Positions 48,086 through 57,562 of a DNA stretch of 64,000 nucleotides are shown piece by piece (positions within the stretch are counted from its first letter, which is position 1; every line of letters begins with the position of its first letter). The notes under the pieces are model-generated. The model saw only the letters and a program-made list of their open reading frames with translations. It had not been told where the DNA came from and did no database searches. This DNA comes from a cyanobacterium PCC 7702 (GTDB lineage Bacteria > Cyanobacteriota > Cyanobacteriia > Cyanobacteriales > Nostocaceae), in assembly GCA_000332255.1 (NCBI GenBank), contig KB235926.1:3873018-3937017 (forward strand), written 5' to 3'. The position numbers were made by a program, and so were the translations under genes.

Positions 48086-50061
48086 CACAAATACTTCCAA
48101 CTAAGACGTCTACTAAGCACCCGAATGCGCCAATCATTTCGATTCGCGACCTGCGCCACCGCTATCATCGCCATGCTCAGGAGGCTGTTGCAGGCATTAA
48201 CCTTGACATCTATCCTGGTGAAATCTTTGGGTTAATTGGTCCCGATGGAGCTGGTAAAACCACGACATTTCAAATACTGTCTGGGGTAATGCCGCAAACT
48301 AGTGGCATTGTGGAAGTATTGGACTCAAAGCCGAGGGATGTACGCCTGCAAATGGGTTATTTGACGCAACGCTTCAGCCTCTATCCAGATTTGAGTGTTT
48401 GGGAGAATCTGCGCTATGCAGCAGGTTTGCGCGAGGTGAGCGATGCTGATTTCAAAATCCGCAGCGATCGCTATCTTAGCTTGCTCGATCTGGCACGATT
48501 CAAAAATCGTTTAGCAGGAAAACTCTCTGGTGGTATGAAGCAAAAACTGGCTCTGTGCTGCACCTTGATTCACAACCCTCCAATTGTATTGCTAGATGAG
48601 CCAACTACAGGCGTCGATCCAGTATCGCGGCGGGAGTTTTGGGACATTCTGGCGCAGCTTGCTCATACCGAAGGCATCACTACCATCGTGGCAACACCAT
48701 ATCTAGATGAGGCAGAACGTTGTACCCGCATTGCCTTAATGTATGAGGGCAAAATTCAGCAGTGCGACACACCCGCTAAGGTCAAAGCAAGTTTGGGAGT
48801 ACGGCGATTGGAAGTATTTTTACCCGTAGCACAACTCGATCGCGCAGAAGATATACTCAGAAATACTGCCGAGTTGCGGAAGTTGGTCTCAGATGTGCAG
48901 CGATTTGGCGATCGCCTCGATGTTCTCACAGCGCAACCCAAGCAAACTGCTAATGAGATTCGCCAGATTCTACAGCAGCAACAGATTCAGGTCGAAAACT
49001 TTGCTATTGACTCACCCACCTTAGAAAACACTTTTGTGGCAAGGCTGCGCGACCTCAAAGGTGAAACGGCTGTGGCGAACTATCCCCGTATTTACCGTCA
49101 GGAAAAGTCATCAGGAACGGCGATCGGTGCCCAAAAACTCAATAAATTTTTTGGTGATTTTCACGCAGTTAAAGATATAAATTTAGACATTGGATACGGT
49201 GAAGTATTTGGACTGTTGGGAGCCAACGGCGCCGGTAAAACCACCGTTATTAAAATGCTGTGTGGCTTGCTAAGCGCCAGTTCCGGTCAGGTAATCCTAG
49301 CTGGGGAAACCAGGGAACTTCGCAGCGAAAACTTACGCCAAAAGATTGGTTACATGTCTCAGAAATTTACGCTCTATGACGATTTGACAATCGATCAAAA
49401 CCTTGAATTTTACTGCGGTGTATACGGCATACCTCGCCGCCATCGTCGCACCAAGAAAAAGTGGGTGTTGGAGATGAGCGATCTGGTAGGTCAAGAAACT
49501 ATGATGACAGGCGACTTACCTGGTGGTTGGAAGCAGCGTGTTGCCTTTGGCGCTTCAGTCATGCACGAACCTAAGATCCTGTTTCTGGATGAACCTACCT
49601 CAGGAGTCGATCCACTAGCGCGTCGGCAATTTTGGCGATGGATTAATGAATTTGCTCGTAACGGTATGGCAATTCTGGTGACAACGCATTACTTAGAAGA
49701 GGCAGAACAATGTCACCGTTTAGGATTCATGGTTGCTGGAGAACTAGTGGCTCAAGGAACTCCACGCCAGGTTAAAGACGAGCAACCAGGGCAGTTGGTA
49801 GAGTGGGAATGCGAACAATTGCAGCAAGCCTCAGATTTACTCAAGCAGCATTTTGACCGCTGGCGAGTCTCTATTTTTGGTTCCCGGTTGCACACCATTC
49901 TAGATAATCCACAAGCGCAAATTTCCCAAGTAGAGAACTGCCTAAAAGCAGCAGGAATTCAAGTTCGCAGCCATCGTGAAATTGAGTTTTCCTTGGAAGA
50001 TGTCTTTATCAGCGTGGTTAATCAAGCACGGCAAAGGGGCTTTGATTTACCTACAGACTAG
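48082..50061 (+). CDS. ABC transporter ATPase with two nucleotide-binding domains (YbhF type)
   Basis: A 659-residue protein made of two tandem ATPase domains. The first has Walker A GPDGAGKTT, signature LSGGMKQKLAL and Walker B IVLLDEPTTG; the second has GANGAGKTT, a divergent signature LPGGWKQRVAFG and ILFLDEPTSG. The first Walker A has Asp in place of the common Asn, as in YbhF relatives. The fusion supplies both ATP sites for the two permeases encoded next. The second signature (PGGW in place of SGGQ) may give one weaker ATP site. Confidence 0.93.
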   Translation: MTQILPTKTSTKHPNAPIISIRDLRHRYHRHAQEAVAGINLDIYPGEIFGLIGPDGAGKTTTFQILSGVMPQTSGIVEVLDSKPRDVRLQMGYLTQRFSLYPDLSVWENLRYAAGLREVSDADFKIRSDRYLSLLDLARFKNRLAGKLSGGMKQKLALCCTLIHNPPIVLLDEPTTGVDPVSRREFWDILAQLAHTEGITTIVATPYLDEAERCTRIALMYEGKIQQCDTPAKVKASLGVRRLEVFLPVAQLDRAEDILRNTAELRKLVSDVQRFGDRLDVLTAQPKQTANEIRQILQQQQIQVENFAIDSPTLENTFVARLRDLKGETAVANYPRIYRQEKSSGTAIGAQKLNKFFGDFHAVKDINLDIGYGEVFGLLGANGAGKTTVIKMLCGLLSASSGQVILAGETRELRSENLRQKIGYMSQKFTLYDDLTIDQNLEFYCGVYGIPRRHRRTKKKWVLEMSDLVGQETMMTGDLPGGWKQRVAFGASVMHEPKILFLDEPTSGVDPLARRQFWRWINEFARNGMAILVTTHYLEEAEQCHRLGFMVAGELVAQGTPRQVKDEQPGQLVEWECEQLQQASDLLKQHFDRWRVSIFGSRLHTILDNPQAQISQVENCLKAAGIQVRSHREIEFSLEDVFISVVNQARQRGFDLPTD

Positions 50062-50160
50062 CTACCCGAAACGCAGAATTTTTCCTAAAGAGAATTCGCT
50101 AGAAATTAATGAAATGTTGTACCAAGCACAATTCAAATATTTGTCAAAAAGGTGCAGCTT

Positions 50161-51285
50161 ATGGCAGTACGACCCCAACGAATCATTGCTCAAACCATAA
50201 AAGAATTGACGCAACTGGGACGCGATCGCCTCTCCCTAACAATGGCTTTAGGCTTGCCTTTGGTATTGCTATTACTCTTTGGTTTCTCCACATCACTTGA
50301 TGTCAACCGCATCGATATTGCGATTCAAGACCTGGATAACACTCGCATCAGTCGCGAATACATTGCCACCTTTGAACGTACCAATAAATTTCATTTAGCT
50401 GCCCAAGGGCCTGGCGTTAATGTACCTCAACTGCTCGACCGAGGAGGAGCAGCTGCCGGAATTATCATTCCTCCTGAGTTTTCGCGAGATTTGAAACGAC
50501 AGGGACGACAAGCCCAAGTGCAAGTTCTCATTGATGGAACCGATGCTAACACTGCCAACCTTGTCAGGGGATATGCAAAAGCAACCACAAACGCTTTTAG
50601 CGAGAACTTGCGATCGCCCAGCACAGCAACGACTCCCGTAACCCTACAAACACGGCTCTGGTATAACCCCGGTTTAGAAACGTTGAAGTACATCGGGCCT
50701 GGAGCACTCGCCATCACAGTGACATTGTTTCCTGCACTGTTAGCAGGTTTAGCAACAGCCAAAGAAAGCGAACAGAATACAATTACCCAGATTTATGCCT
50801 CTAGCCTGACAGGAACGGAGTATCTGTTGGGGAAAGCAGCCGCTTTTTGGCTGGTAGGCATGGCGGAAGTGCTGTTCACTAATGTGGAGTCGTGGATCTT
50901 CTTTGGGTTATCATTTGCTGGCGATCCCACGCCACTCATTATCAGCTCGGCATTGTATATTGCCTGCATTGTGCTGTGGGGTATCTTTCTTGGTACTAAT
51001 ACAAAAACTCAAAGTGCCGTTATTCAAGCAGTTTCTTTTACAGCCTTTTTGCTATCGCTGCAATTTTCAGGCTACATCTATCCTATCGCCAATATCCCCA
51101 TTTATATTCGGTGGCTTGCTGGAATCGTACCTGCCCGTTACTACATTCTGCTGACTCGGGATGCCTACACTCGCGGCGTTGGCTGGATGAGTGTCTGGAG
51201 TTCAGTTTTGGCATTGGCAGCACTGTTGAGTTTCTTTTTCTTCCTGGCTTGGCGCAGATTGCGGAAAATGCAGGTGGAGGTTTAA
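50161..51285 (+). CDS. ABC-2 type permease (YbhS type)
   Basis: A 374-residue inner membrane protein: one N-terminal helix (LSLTMALGLPLVLLLLFGFS), a large periplasmic domain with IDIAIQDLDNTRISREYIATF, and five C-terminal helices. I start at the ATG at 50161, with AAAAAGGTG upstream; a GTG three codons earlier is possible. It pairs with the next gene product to form the membrane channel of the efflux pump. About 100 bases separate it from the ATPase gene. Confidence 0.92.
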   Translation: MAVRPQRIIAQTIKELTQLGRDRLSLTMALGLPLVLLLLFGFSTSLDVNRIDIAIQDLDNTRISREYIATFERTNKFHLAAQGPGVNVPQLLDRGGAAAGIIIPPEFSRDLKRQGRQAQVQVLIDGTDANTANLVRGYAKATTNAFSENLRSPSTATTPVTLQTRLWYNPGLETLKYIGPGALAITVTLFPALLAGLATAKESEQNTITQIYASSLTGTEYLLGKAAAFWLVGMAEVLFTNVESWIFFGLSFAGDPTPLIISSALYIACIVLWGIFLGTNTKTQSAVIQAVSFTAFLLSLQFSGYIYPIANIPIYIRWLAGIVPARYYILLTRDAYTRGVGWMSVWSSVLALAALLSFFFFLAWRRLRKMQVEV

Positions 51286-51288
51286 ATT

Positions 51289-52563
51289 ATGAATCGCATC
51301 ACGGATTTTTTTGATCGCATTTTGGGTAGTCGATTCTGGGCACTTTTCATCAAAGAAGTTTCCCAAATTCTACACAACCGTCAACTGCTGATTCAACTGT
51401 TAGTGCCGCCTACTGTCTTTCTAACACTGTTTGGTTTTGCCCTTAATCCCACCTTTGAAAACCTGCGAGTTGGCATTACTGACTACAGCCACAGTCGCGC
51501 CTCGCGGGAATTTATTGAACTGTTTCATCAAACTCAAGCCTTTGATATCCGCAAGTACTACACTAACGAACAGGACATGATGGCGGATTTAGGAAAAGGA
51601 AGGCTAACAGTCGGCATCACCATTCCACCTGAATTTGACAATGACTTGGCACGCAGACGCCCTACTACAGTACAGGCACTCTTCGATGCTGTAGATGCCA
51701 ACACGGCAAACGTTGCCTCTGGGTACCTTAGTCAATTAGTTAGTGATTACAACTTGCGACGATTGGATATTGATTGGCGTCGGCAAGGAATAGGTACAAC
51801 AGCCAATAACAATAGTACTGGCTTCACTACAACGAATACCCTCGCTCGGCAAATCAGCCCGGGAGTAACTAACCCAGCTTTACAGCAGAACCAGCTTCCC
51901 CACGAGAAGCCGCGCGTAGGGCGTCTACAGCTGCAAACGTCTGTATTCTACAATCCGGGATTGGAAAGCTCCTGGTTTATTGTGCCGGGAACGCTCGGCA
52001 TTGTGCTAACAGTAGTTGGTTCTCAGGCGGCGGCTTCATTAGTCGTGCGTGAAAAAGAAGCGGGAACAATCGAGCAGCTAATTATGACACCTGCTTCTAG
52101 CACTGAAGTCATCTTGGCAAAAATTTCTCCCCTGCTGGTTTTGCTCACCTTTGATGCTGTTATTGCCTTAATTGTGGGCAGAATTGCCTTCAATCTACCA
52201 TTTCGAGGAAATTTTCTAGTTTTTCTCAGCATCTCAATACTGTACTTCTTCGTAGGAATCAGTATGGGCATTTTGATTGCCAGCTATGCCAAAAGTGAGC
52301 AACAGGCACTGCTAACAACTTTTTTCGTCAACCCACCTCTAGTGCTGTTGTCTGGTGGCAACTTCCCCATCTTAGCTATGCCAACTTTTATGCAATGGTT
52401 GTCATACCTCGATCCAATGCGTTACTTTATCGAAGTCTGTCGCGGTGTATTGCTCAAGGGAGTTGGGTTGGAAATATTGTGGCCACAGGTGGTAATTTTG
52501 TCGATTTTTGCTACGATCCTGATGAGTTTGAGCATTCGCCAGTTTCGCCGTCAGTTAACATAG
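51289..52563 (+). CDS. ABC-2 type permease (YbhR type)
   Basis: A 424-residue paralogue of the preceding permease with the same layout: first helix LLIQLLVPPTVFLTLFGFAL, periplasmic domain with VGITDYSHSRASREFIELF, and a C-terminal bundle with VVREKEAGTIEQLIMTPASS, the motif of ABC-2 permeases. A low-complexity Thr/Asn stretch (about residues 165-185) lies in the periplasmic part. It starts three bases after the YbhS-type gene. Last gene of the efflux operon. Confidence 0.92.
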   Translation: MNRITDFFDRILGSRFWALFIKEVSQILHNRQLLIQLLVPPTVFLTLFGFALNPTFENLRVGITDYSHSRASREFIELFHQTQAFDIRKYYTNEQDMMADLGKGRLTVGITIPPEFDNDLARRRPTTVQALFDAVDANTANVASGYLSQLVSDYNLRRLDIDWRRQGIGTTANNNSTGFTTTNTLARQISPGVTNPALQQNQLPHEKPRVGRLQLQTSVFYNPGLESSWFIVPGTLGIVLTVVGSQAAASLVVREKEAGTIEQLIMTPASSTEVILAKISPLLVLLTFDAVIALIVGRIAFNLPFRGNFLVFLSISILYFFVGISMGILIASYAKSEQQALLTTFFVNPPLVLLSGGNFPILAMPTFMQWLSYLDPMRYFIEVCRGVLLKGVGLEILWPQVVILSIFATILMSLSIRQFRRQLT

Positions 52564-52687
52564 CTGTTGTGAAAGTTGTGAGAATATTTAACAAAGGTAG
52601 CTGCTAACCTATCGAAAGCTACTACTATCTGTAGGGCGATCGCGCTAGCTTGGTTACATAGCAAAATAAATTTACAAAAATCTGCTA

Positions 52688-53890
52688 ATGAATCAAAGTT
52701 TAAGCGTTGTTCCTGTTGAAAGTAAAAATAGCACGACAGCACATACTATTGTTGACAAACAACAGCAAATTATCAAGCAACTAATTATTCTTGGGTTAGA
52801 ACTGCTTTTGGCTTTACCTTTTGGTGTAGTTCTTTCTCGCTTCAACGTTGGTGGAGTGGCTTGGATTTTCGGCGGAATCGCCTCTGGTGCAGCAGTACTG
52901 CAAACTACTCGGATTTTTTACAACTACTGTCCGAAACCAAATCGAACTGCTAGAAAAATAGGAATGGCACTTGTGGGGCTGAATGTTGGGTTTGCAATTG
53001 CCCGTAGCAATCTCGCCAATGTTGCTTTTGGTATTCCTGTTTTTGTTTTTCTTACCCTGTTTTTGCTTTTGTGTGGAAGTTTAATCGGTTACATTTACTC
53101 ACGCTTGAGCAAAACTAATTTATTGACTGCGATGCTGGCTACAGTTCCTGGTGGTGTAGGTCCAATGTCGGCGATCGCTGCTGATTATGGTCGAAATGTT
53201 ACCCTGGTATCATTAGTTCAAGCACTGCGGGTTACCTGCGTAGTTTTTCTCATTCCTTTGGTTGTAAGGATATTTCATCCGGGTGGTTTGATTTATCCAC
53301 AAGCGCGTTCTATCAAAGCTGCTTTGTTCAGTCTTTACGGAGTCGATTTACAATTGTTGTTTGGCGCATTGCTTTTAGGTGGATTGGGGGTTTATTTAGC
53401 TGTATTGTGCAAAGTTCCTGCTGGGGATTTTTTTGGCGCTTTATTAGTTGGAATTGTATTTAATCCTTTGCTGCAGTGGTTGCATTTTTTTGGTGATGTT
53501 CACTTTAGTCCACCGCTTTTGGTAAATTTACTCGGTCAAATGTTACTAGGGATTACTATTGGCGAGTACTGGGGTGACAAACCAAATTTAGACAAAAAAC
53601 CTGTAGCATACGCTTTGATGTCTGTGGCAATGACTCTTGCTACTGGAGCGATCGCTACCATGCTTGCTATGCAAATTACATCTTGGGACTGGTTAACTTG
53701 TCTTTTGGTAACAGCACCAGGAGGATCGGCGGAAATGATTTTAGTGGCCTTGGCATTGAATCATAACGTGGAAATTGTCACTGCTGGTCATTTGGTGCGA
53801 CTAATAGCTATTAACAGCTCTCTACCACTTTGGTTGGTGATGTTTCGCTTTTTGGAGGAGCGTACAAAAGAACCATTTTCCAATTCTTGA
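52688..53890 (+). CDS. AbrB family membrane protein (pfam05145 type)
   Basis: A 400-residue protein with about eleven hydrophobic segments in two similar halves. Each half has a conserved GxxxPGG turn: ATVPGGVGPMSAIAADYG and VTAPGGSAEMILVALALN. This is the pattern of the AbrB (ammonia monooxygenase-like) membrane family, once thought to be regulators but built like transporters. Function unknown. It follows the efflux operon by 124 bases and is convergent with lipB, whose stop lies directly beside its own. Confidence 0.88.
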   Translation: MNQSLSVVPVESKNSTTAHTIVDKQQQIIKQLIILGLELLLALPFGVVLSRFNVGGVAWIFGGIASGAAVLQTTRIFYNYCPKPNRTARKIGMALVGLNVGFAIARSNLANVAFGIPVFVFLTLFLLLCGSLIGYIYSRLSKTNLLTAMLATVPGGVGPMSAIAADYGRNVTLVSLVQALRVTCVVFLIPLVVRIFHPGGLIYPQARSIKAALFSLYGVDLQLLFGALLLGGLGVYLAVLCKVPAGDFFGALLVGIVFNPLLQWLHFFGDVHFSPPLLVNLLGQMLLGITIGEYWGDKPNLDKKPVAYALMSVAMTLATGAIATMLAMQITSWDWLTCLLVTAPGGSAEMILVALALNHNVEIVTAGHLVRLIAINSSLPLWLVMFRFLEERTKEPFSNS

Positions 53891-54562
53891 CTACATTGGC
53901 GGTTCCACAAATTCAATATCGAACACCTGAGCAAAACACTGTACTATAGTTGCGCGAACCTCATCGCAAGTAAGATTGGGAATCCATTCGGTCAAACTTG
54001 CTACTGGTTTGTCTGGAATACCACAGGGTACGATCCTCGCAAACCCTGTCATGTCAGGACAAACATTTAATGAAAATCCGTGCATGGTAATCCAACGACT
54101 TACTTTAATACCAATGGCTGCTACCTTACGTCCTTCTACCCAGACGCCAGTGAAACCGGGGAGCCGTTCTCCCCGCAAATTATAAAAACTTAATGTATTA
54201 ATTAATACTTCTTCTAATTGGCGCAAATACCAATGAAGGTCTTTACGATAACGTTGTAGATTTAAAATAGGATACCCGACCAGTTGACCGGGACAATGGT
54301 AAGTAACTTCGCCACCCCGCTCGATTCTATACACCTGGTGGTTATGGCTTTGGAGATCGAATTTCAAAAATTTCGGGTCTGCTCCTTGTCCTAGGGTATA
54401 AACGGAAGGATGTTCCAGCAAAATGAATACGTCATCCAAACTAGGATCTTTGATGCGATCGCTCACAAGCGATCGCTGCCAGTTTAAAGCATCTATGTAA
54501 GGTGTCAAACCTTGGTTATATAACCAACAACGATGGGAGTGGAAAGGATTACTGCCAAACAT
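53891..54562 (-). CDS. lipB: Octanoyl-[acyl-carrier-protein]:protein N-octanoyltransferase
   Basis: Transfers octanoyl groups from ACP to lipoyl domains of pyruvate dehydrogenase and the glycine cleavage system. From the ATG at 54562 it has 223 residues; a longer frame opens upstream. The family blocks are [32 protein letters not shown], the catalytic Lys in [11 protein letters not shown], and the nucleophile Cys in [14 protein letters not shown]. Single gene. Confidence 0.94.
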   Translation of the reverse strand: MFGSNPFHSHRCWLYNQGLTPYIDALNWQRSLVSDRIKDPSLDDVFILLEHPSVYTLGQGADPKFLKFDLQSHNHQVYRIERGGEVTYHCPGQLVGYPILNLQRYRKDLHWYLRQLEEVLINTLSFYNLRGERLPGFTGVWVEGRKVAAIGIKVSRWITMHGFSLNVCPDMTGFARIVPCGIPDKPVASLTEWIPNLTCDEVRATIVQCFAQVFDIEFVEPPM

Positions 54563-55066
54563 TGCCAAAAATAATTGCCAAAGAGAAAATAAAGTATTGT
54601 AAGTTACATATGCCGCTGAAAAGACCTCAAGCAATGCAAAGGATTTTAAAGGAAAGTAAAGGGAAGGAGTTTTGTAAGATACAAAATGCTAGTTTGAATA
54701 TATAACCTCAATGGTATTGGGAGGAATTTTCTGCTAAGAAATCACGCCAACAAAAATGAAAATAGTGACTGATGGTGTGAGAGCGGTTATTCGCATCTAA
54801 GATGGAATGAAACTTACACTAGGTGTAGTCTATGAAAAGCAAATCCACCGTAGTTAGAAGGAATAAAGCAGTTAACTAGCGGCAGCAAAGAGGAGCGGTC
54901 GCGATGGCAGAGATTCCGAAACTAATTAAGGCAAAGCAGGCTGAGGACAGACACACCAAAAGCAGCGTGTAGGAATTTTCCGATTTAGCCCAGTGATAGG
55001 CCTTTTACCGCAATTCCTTTTCTCCAAAACCAAATACACATCAGAATATTGAGCGGGAGAGTTTAC
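54563..55066 (+). other. Divergent gap holding the long leader of the hibernation factor gene
   Basis: About 500 bases between lipB and hpf. The part next to hpf is likely transcribed as a leader; the homologous lrtA gene of Synechococcus is known for a long 5' untranslated region and light repression. It contains a short ORF (54904-54972) with its own ribosome binding site. Confidence 0.5.
54904..54972 (+). CDS. Possible 22-residue leader peptide upstream of hpf
   Basis: ATG at 54904 preceded by AAAGAGGAG with a spacing of nine bases, then 22 codons (MAEIPKLIKAKQAEDRHTKS...) ending at TAG. Too short to assign to a family. The well placed ribosome binding site in the leader of a light-regulated gene makes a regulatory upstream ORF plausible; chance cannot be excluded. 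Confidence 0.35.
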   Translation: MAEIPKLIKAKQAEDRHTKSSV

Positions 55067-55717
55067 ATGAAGCTTGTCATCCACGGCAAAAATATTGAAA
55101 TCACCGATGCCATCAGGGATTATGTACATCTGAAAATTGAAAAGGCAGTAAGTCATTTTCAGAACCTCACAAATGAGGTAGACGTGCATTTAAGTGTAGC
55201 TCGCAATCCCCGGATCAATCCCAGGCAATCGGCAGAAGTCACTATTTATGCTAACGGAAGCGTCATCCGTGCCGAGGAGAGCAGCGAAAATTTATACGCC
55301 AGTATAGACTTGGTAGCGGATAAAATAGCTCGCCAGCTACGCAAGTACAAAGAACGGCGTCATGACAAGAAAACTCACGCCCAAACAACCATTGAAGGAG
55401 CAGTTCAACAGACCATTGTCAAGGATTTAATAGGCGATCGCACACCGGAATTGCCACCGGAAGTAGTTCGTACCAAGTATTTTTCCATGCCACCGATGAC
55501 CATAGCAGAAGCGTTAGAACAACTGCAATTGGTAGATCACGACTTTTACATGTTCCGGAACGCGGAAACTGGTGAAATTAATGTTATCTACGAGCGCAAT
55601 CACGGTGGTTATGGCGTAATTCAACCCCGGAATGGAAACGGTCATACCAACGGCAAGAACGGTAAAACAACCCAAGGGCATCCTACCACGCCAGAACAAT
55701 CACACACTCATAAATAA
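55067..55717 (+). CDS. hpf: Ribosome hibernation-promoting factor, long form (LrtA)
   Basis: A 216-residue protein from the ATG at 55067. The N-terminal S30AE domain ([20 protein letters not shown], residues 1-105) binds the 30S subunit in the mRNA channel. A linker leads to the C-terminal domain ([37 protein letters not shown]) that dimerises to link two ribosomes into 100S particles. An extra Asn/Gly/His-rich tail of about 30 residues follows. In cyanobacteria the gene is called lrtA and is repressed by light. Confidence 0.94.
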   Translation: MKLVIHGKNIEITDAIRDYVHLKIEKAVSHFQNLTNEVDVHLSVARNPRINPRQSAEVTIYANGSVIRAEESSENLYASIDLVADKIARQLRKYKERRHDKKTHAQTTIEGAVQQTIVKDLIGDRTPELPPEVVRTKYFSMPPMTIAEALEQLQLVDHDFYMFRNAETGEINVIYERNHGGYGVIQPRNGNGHTNGKNGKTTQGHPTTPEQSHTHK

Positions 55718-55737
55718 AACACTCCCCACATAGGAAG

Positions 55738-55786
55738 GGTTAGTAGTAGTTAGGCTTAGAAAGCAGCTACTAACTACTACTTAACC
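55738..55786. repeat. Inverted repeat of TAGTAGTTAG type between hpf and bcp
   Basis: GGTTAGTAGTAGTTAG (55738-55753) pairs with CTAACTACTACTTAACC (55770-55786) apart from one bulged base. It lies between convergent genes and overlaps the end of the peroxiredoxin gene, so it may act as a two-way terminator. The same repeat unit recurs at 58606-58646. Confidence 0.7.
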
Positions 55787-56228
55787 TTTGCAAAGTTTTC
55801 AGTGCCGACTCAACATGACCTTGAAAGTTGAGCATCGAATCGAAGATGTATCTTACAACTCCATCTTTATCGAGAATATAGGTAACGCGGCCGGGTAGGA
55901 AACCAAAAGCTGTGGTAGCACCGTAAAGTTTGCGTACTTTATCACCTTTGTCGCTGAGCAAAGTAAAAGGCAGCTGGTATTTGGTAGCAAATTTTTGATG
56001 AGATTCGCTAGAGTCTCCGCTGATGCCAATTATCTCTGCGCCAGCAGCTTGAAAGACTTCGTAGCGATCGCGAAAAGCACAAGATTCTGCCGTGCATCCG
56101 GGTGTATCGTCCTTGGGGTAAAAATAAAGGACAACCGGTTTGCCACGAAAATCTTTGAGGCTAACAAGGGTACCGTTTTGAGAAGGAAGGGTGAAATCAG
56201 GTGCAATATCTCCAACTTTGACAGGCAT
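55770..56228 (-). CDS. bcp: Thioredoxin-dependent peroxiredoxin (BCP/PrxQ)
   Basis: Cytoplasmic peroxidase of 152 residues. The peroxidatic Cys lies in YPKDDTPGCTAESCAFRD, five residues before a second Cys that serves as resolving Cys in PrxQ-type enzymes. Other blocks are PDFTLPSQNG and GRVTYILDKDGVVRYIF. I start at the ATG at 56228; a further ATG lies two codons upstream. It would reduce hydrogen peroxide and alkyl peroxides with thioredoxin. Confidence 0.94.
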   Translation of the reverse strand: MPVKVGDIAPDFTLPSQNGTLVSLKDFRGKPVVLYFYPKDDTPGCTAESCAFRDRYEVFQAAGAEIIGISGDSSESHQKFATKYQLPFTLLSDKGDKVRKLYGATTAFGFLPGRVTYILDKDGVVRYIFDSMLNFQGHVESALKTLQRLSSS

Positions 56229-56356
56229 AAACAATAAATTTACTTTTGATGAACAAACCCATTCTTTTACAAAATTTTAACTTGTAGTCTCAAATTTTTC
56301 CTTGCTCGTCTGTGTTAGGAGAGGTAATTTATAGTCTCAAACCCAACATTTTATTT

Positions 56357-57499
56357 ATGCGCCTCACCTGTCTTGATGTCTTTCGCGGCATAACGATCGC
56401 TGGCATGATTCTTGTGAATATGGCTAGCGTTGCCGAACCTAATGTCTACCCACCACTACTTCATGCTCAATGGCATGGTTGGACGCCAACAGATTTAGTC
56501 TTTCCTTTCTTTCTTTTTATAGTTGGCGCAGCTATAAGTTTTTCCTTCTCTAAATATACCGACAACAAAGCTGAAGGTAAAACTTCCCATCTGCCTTACG
56601 GGCGTATCTTTCGCCGCGCTGCTATTTTGTTTGCTTTAGGACTATTCCTCAACGGCTTTTGGAATCAGGGGATTTGGACTTTTGATTTCTCTAGTTTGCG
56701 CCTGATGGGGGTATTGCAGCGCATTAGCCTTACCTATCTAATAGCAAGTTTGGCAGTTCTCCATCTACCGCGTCGAAGTCAATGGATACTGACGGGGGTG
56801 CTACTCATTGGTTATTGGCTGACAATGATGTATATACCCGTTCCCGGTTACGGTGCGGGTGTGCTGACCAGAGAAGGCAACTTTGGTGCGTATGTAGACC
56901 GTTTGATTATTCCCAAAACCCACCTGTACAAAGGTGATGGCTTTAACCTTATGGGAGACCCAGAGGGAATTTTTAGCACTATTCCTGCTGTTGCAAGTGT
57001 TTTGTTTGGTTACTTTACCGGAGAGTGGATTCGCACTCAAAAAAAGACAAATTCCGAAACCAGCATGGATTTAGTTCTATTTGGTCTTAGCTGTTTAATT
57101 ATAGGTGGAATTTGGGATTTAGCATTTCCTATTAACAAAAAGCTTTGGACTAGTTCCTACGTGATTTTTACTACTGGTTGGGCTTTATTGTTACTTGCTG
57201 CTTGCTATGAATTAATAGAAGTACGGCGAATGCGACGTTGGAGTAAACCTTTTGAAGTCTTGGGATTAAACGCCATATTTATATTTGTTGCTTCCGTGCT
57301 CCTGATTAAAATTTTAGTTAAAACCACAATCGGTAGTGGAGAAAAAGCTTTGAGCACCTACGATTGGATTTATCAGAATCTTTTTGCTGCTTGGGCTGGA
57401 GCGTTTAACGGTTCGTTGTTATTTGCAATTGCGACCGTATTGTTGTGGTTAGCTGTTGCTTGTGCAATGTATCGCCGGGGTTGGTTTATTAAAGTTTAA
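56357..57499 (+). CDS. DUF5009/HGSNAT-like membrane acyltransferase
   Basis: A 380-residue protein with about ten membrane helices. The opening LTCLDVFRGITIAGMILVNMA and then WHGWTPTDLVFPFFLFIVGAAISFS are the signature of the NagX/YeiB and heparan-alpha-glucosaminide N-acetyltransferase group; the latter transfers acetyl groups across a membrane to amino sugars. Bacterial substrates are mostly unknown. The ATG at 56357 is preferred over an upstream frame opening at 56312. Confidence 0.88.
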   Translation: MRLTCLDVFRGITIAGMILVNMASVAEPNVYPPLLHAQWHGWTPTDLVFPFFLFIVGAAISFSFSKYTDNKAEGKTSHLPYGRIFRRAAILFALGLFLNGFWNQGIWTFDFSSLRLMGVLQRISLTYLIASLAVLHLPRRSQWILTGVLLIGYWLTMMYIPVPGYGAGVLTREGNFGAYVDRLIIPKTHLYKGDGFNLMGDPEGIFSTIPAVASVLFGYFTGEWIRTQKKTNSETSMDLVLFGLSCLIIGGIWDLAFPINKKLWTSSYVIFTTGWALLLLAACYELIEVRRMRRWSKPFEVLGLNAIFIFVASVLLIKILVKTTIGSGEKALSTYDWIYQNLFAAWAGAFNGSLLFAIATVLLWLAVACAMYRRGWFIKV

Positions 57500-57562
57500 A
57501 TAATTAGATGGCAGCACAGCAGAGGTTGTAGAGATTTTTGTAAAAGCTTTTTATGTTTTTTA

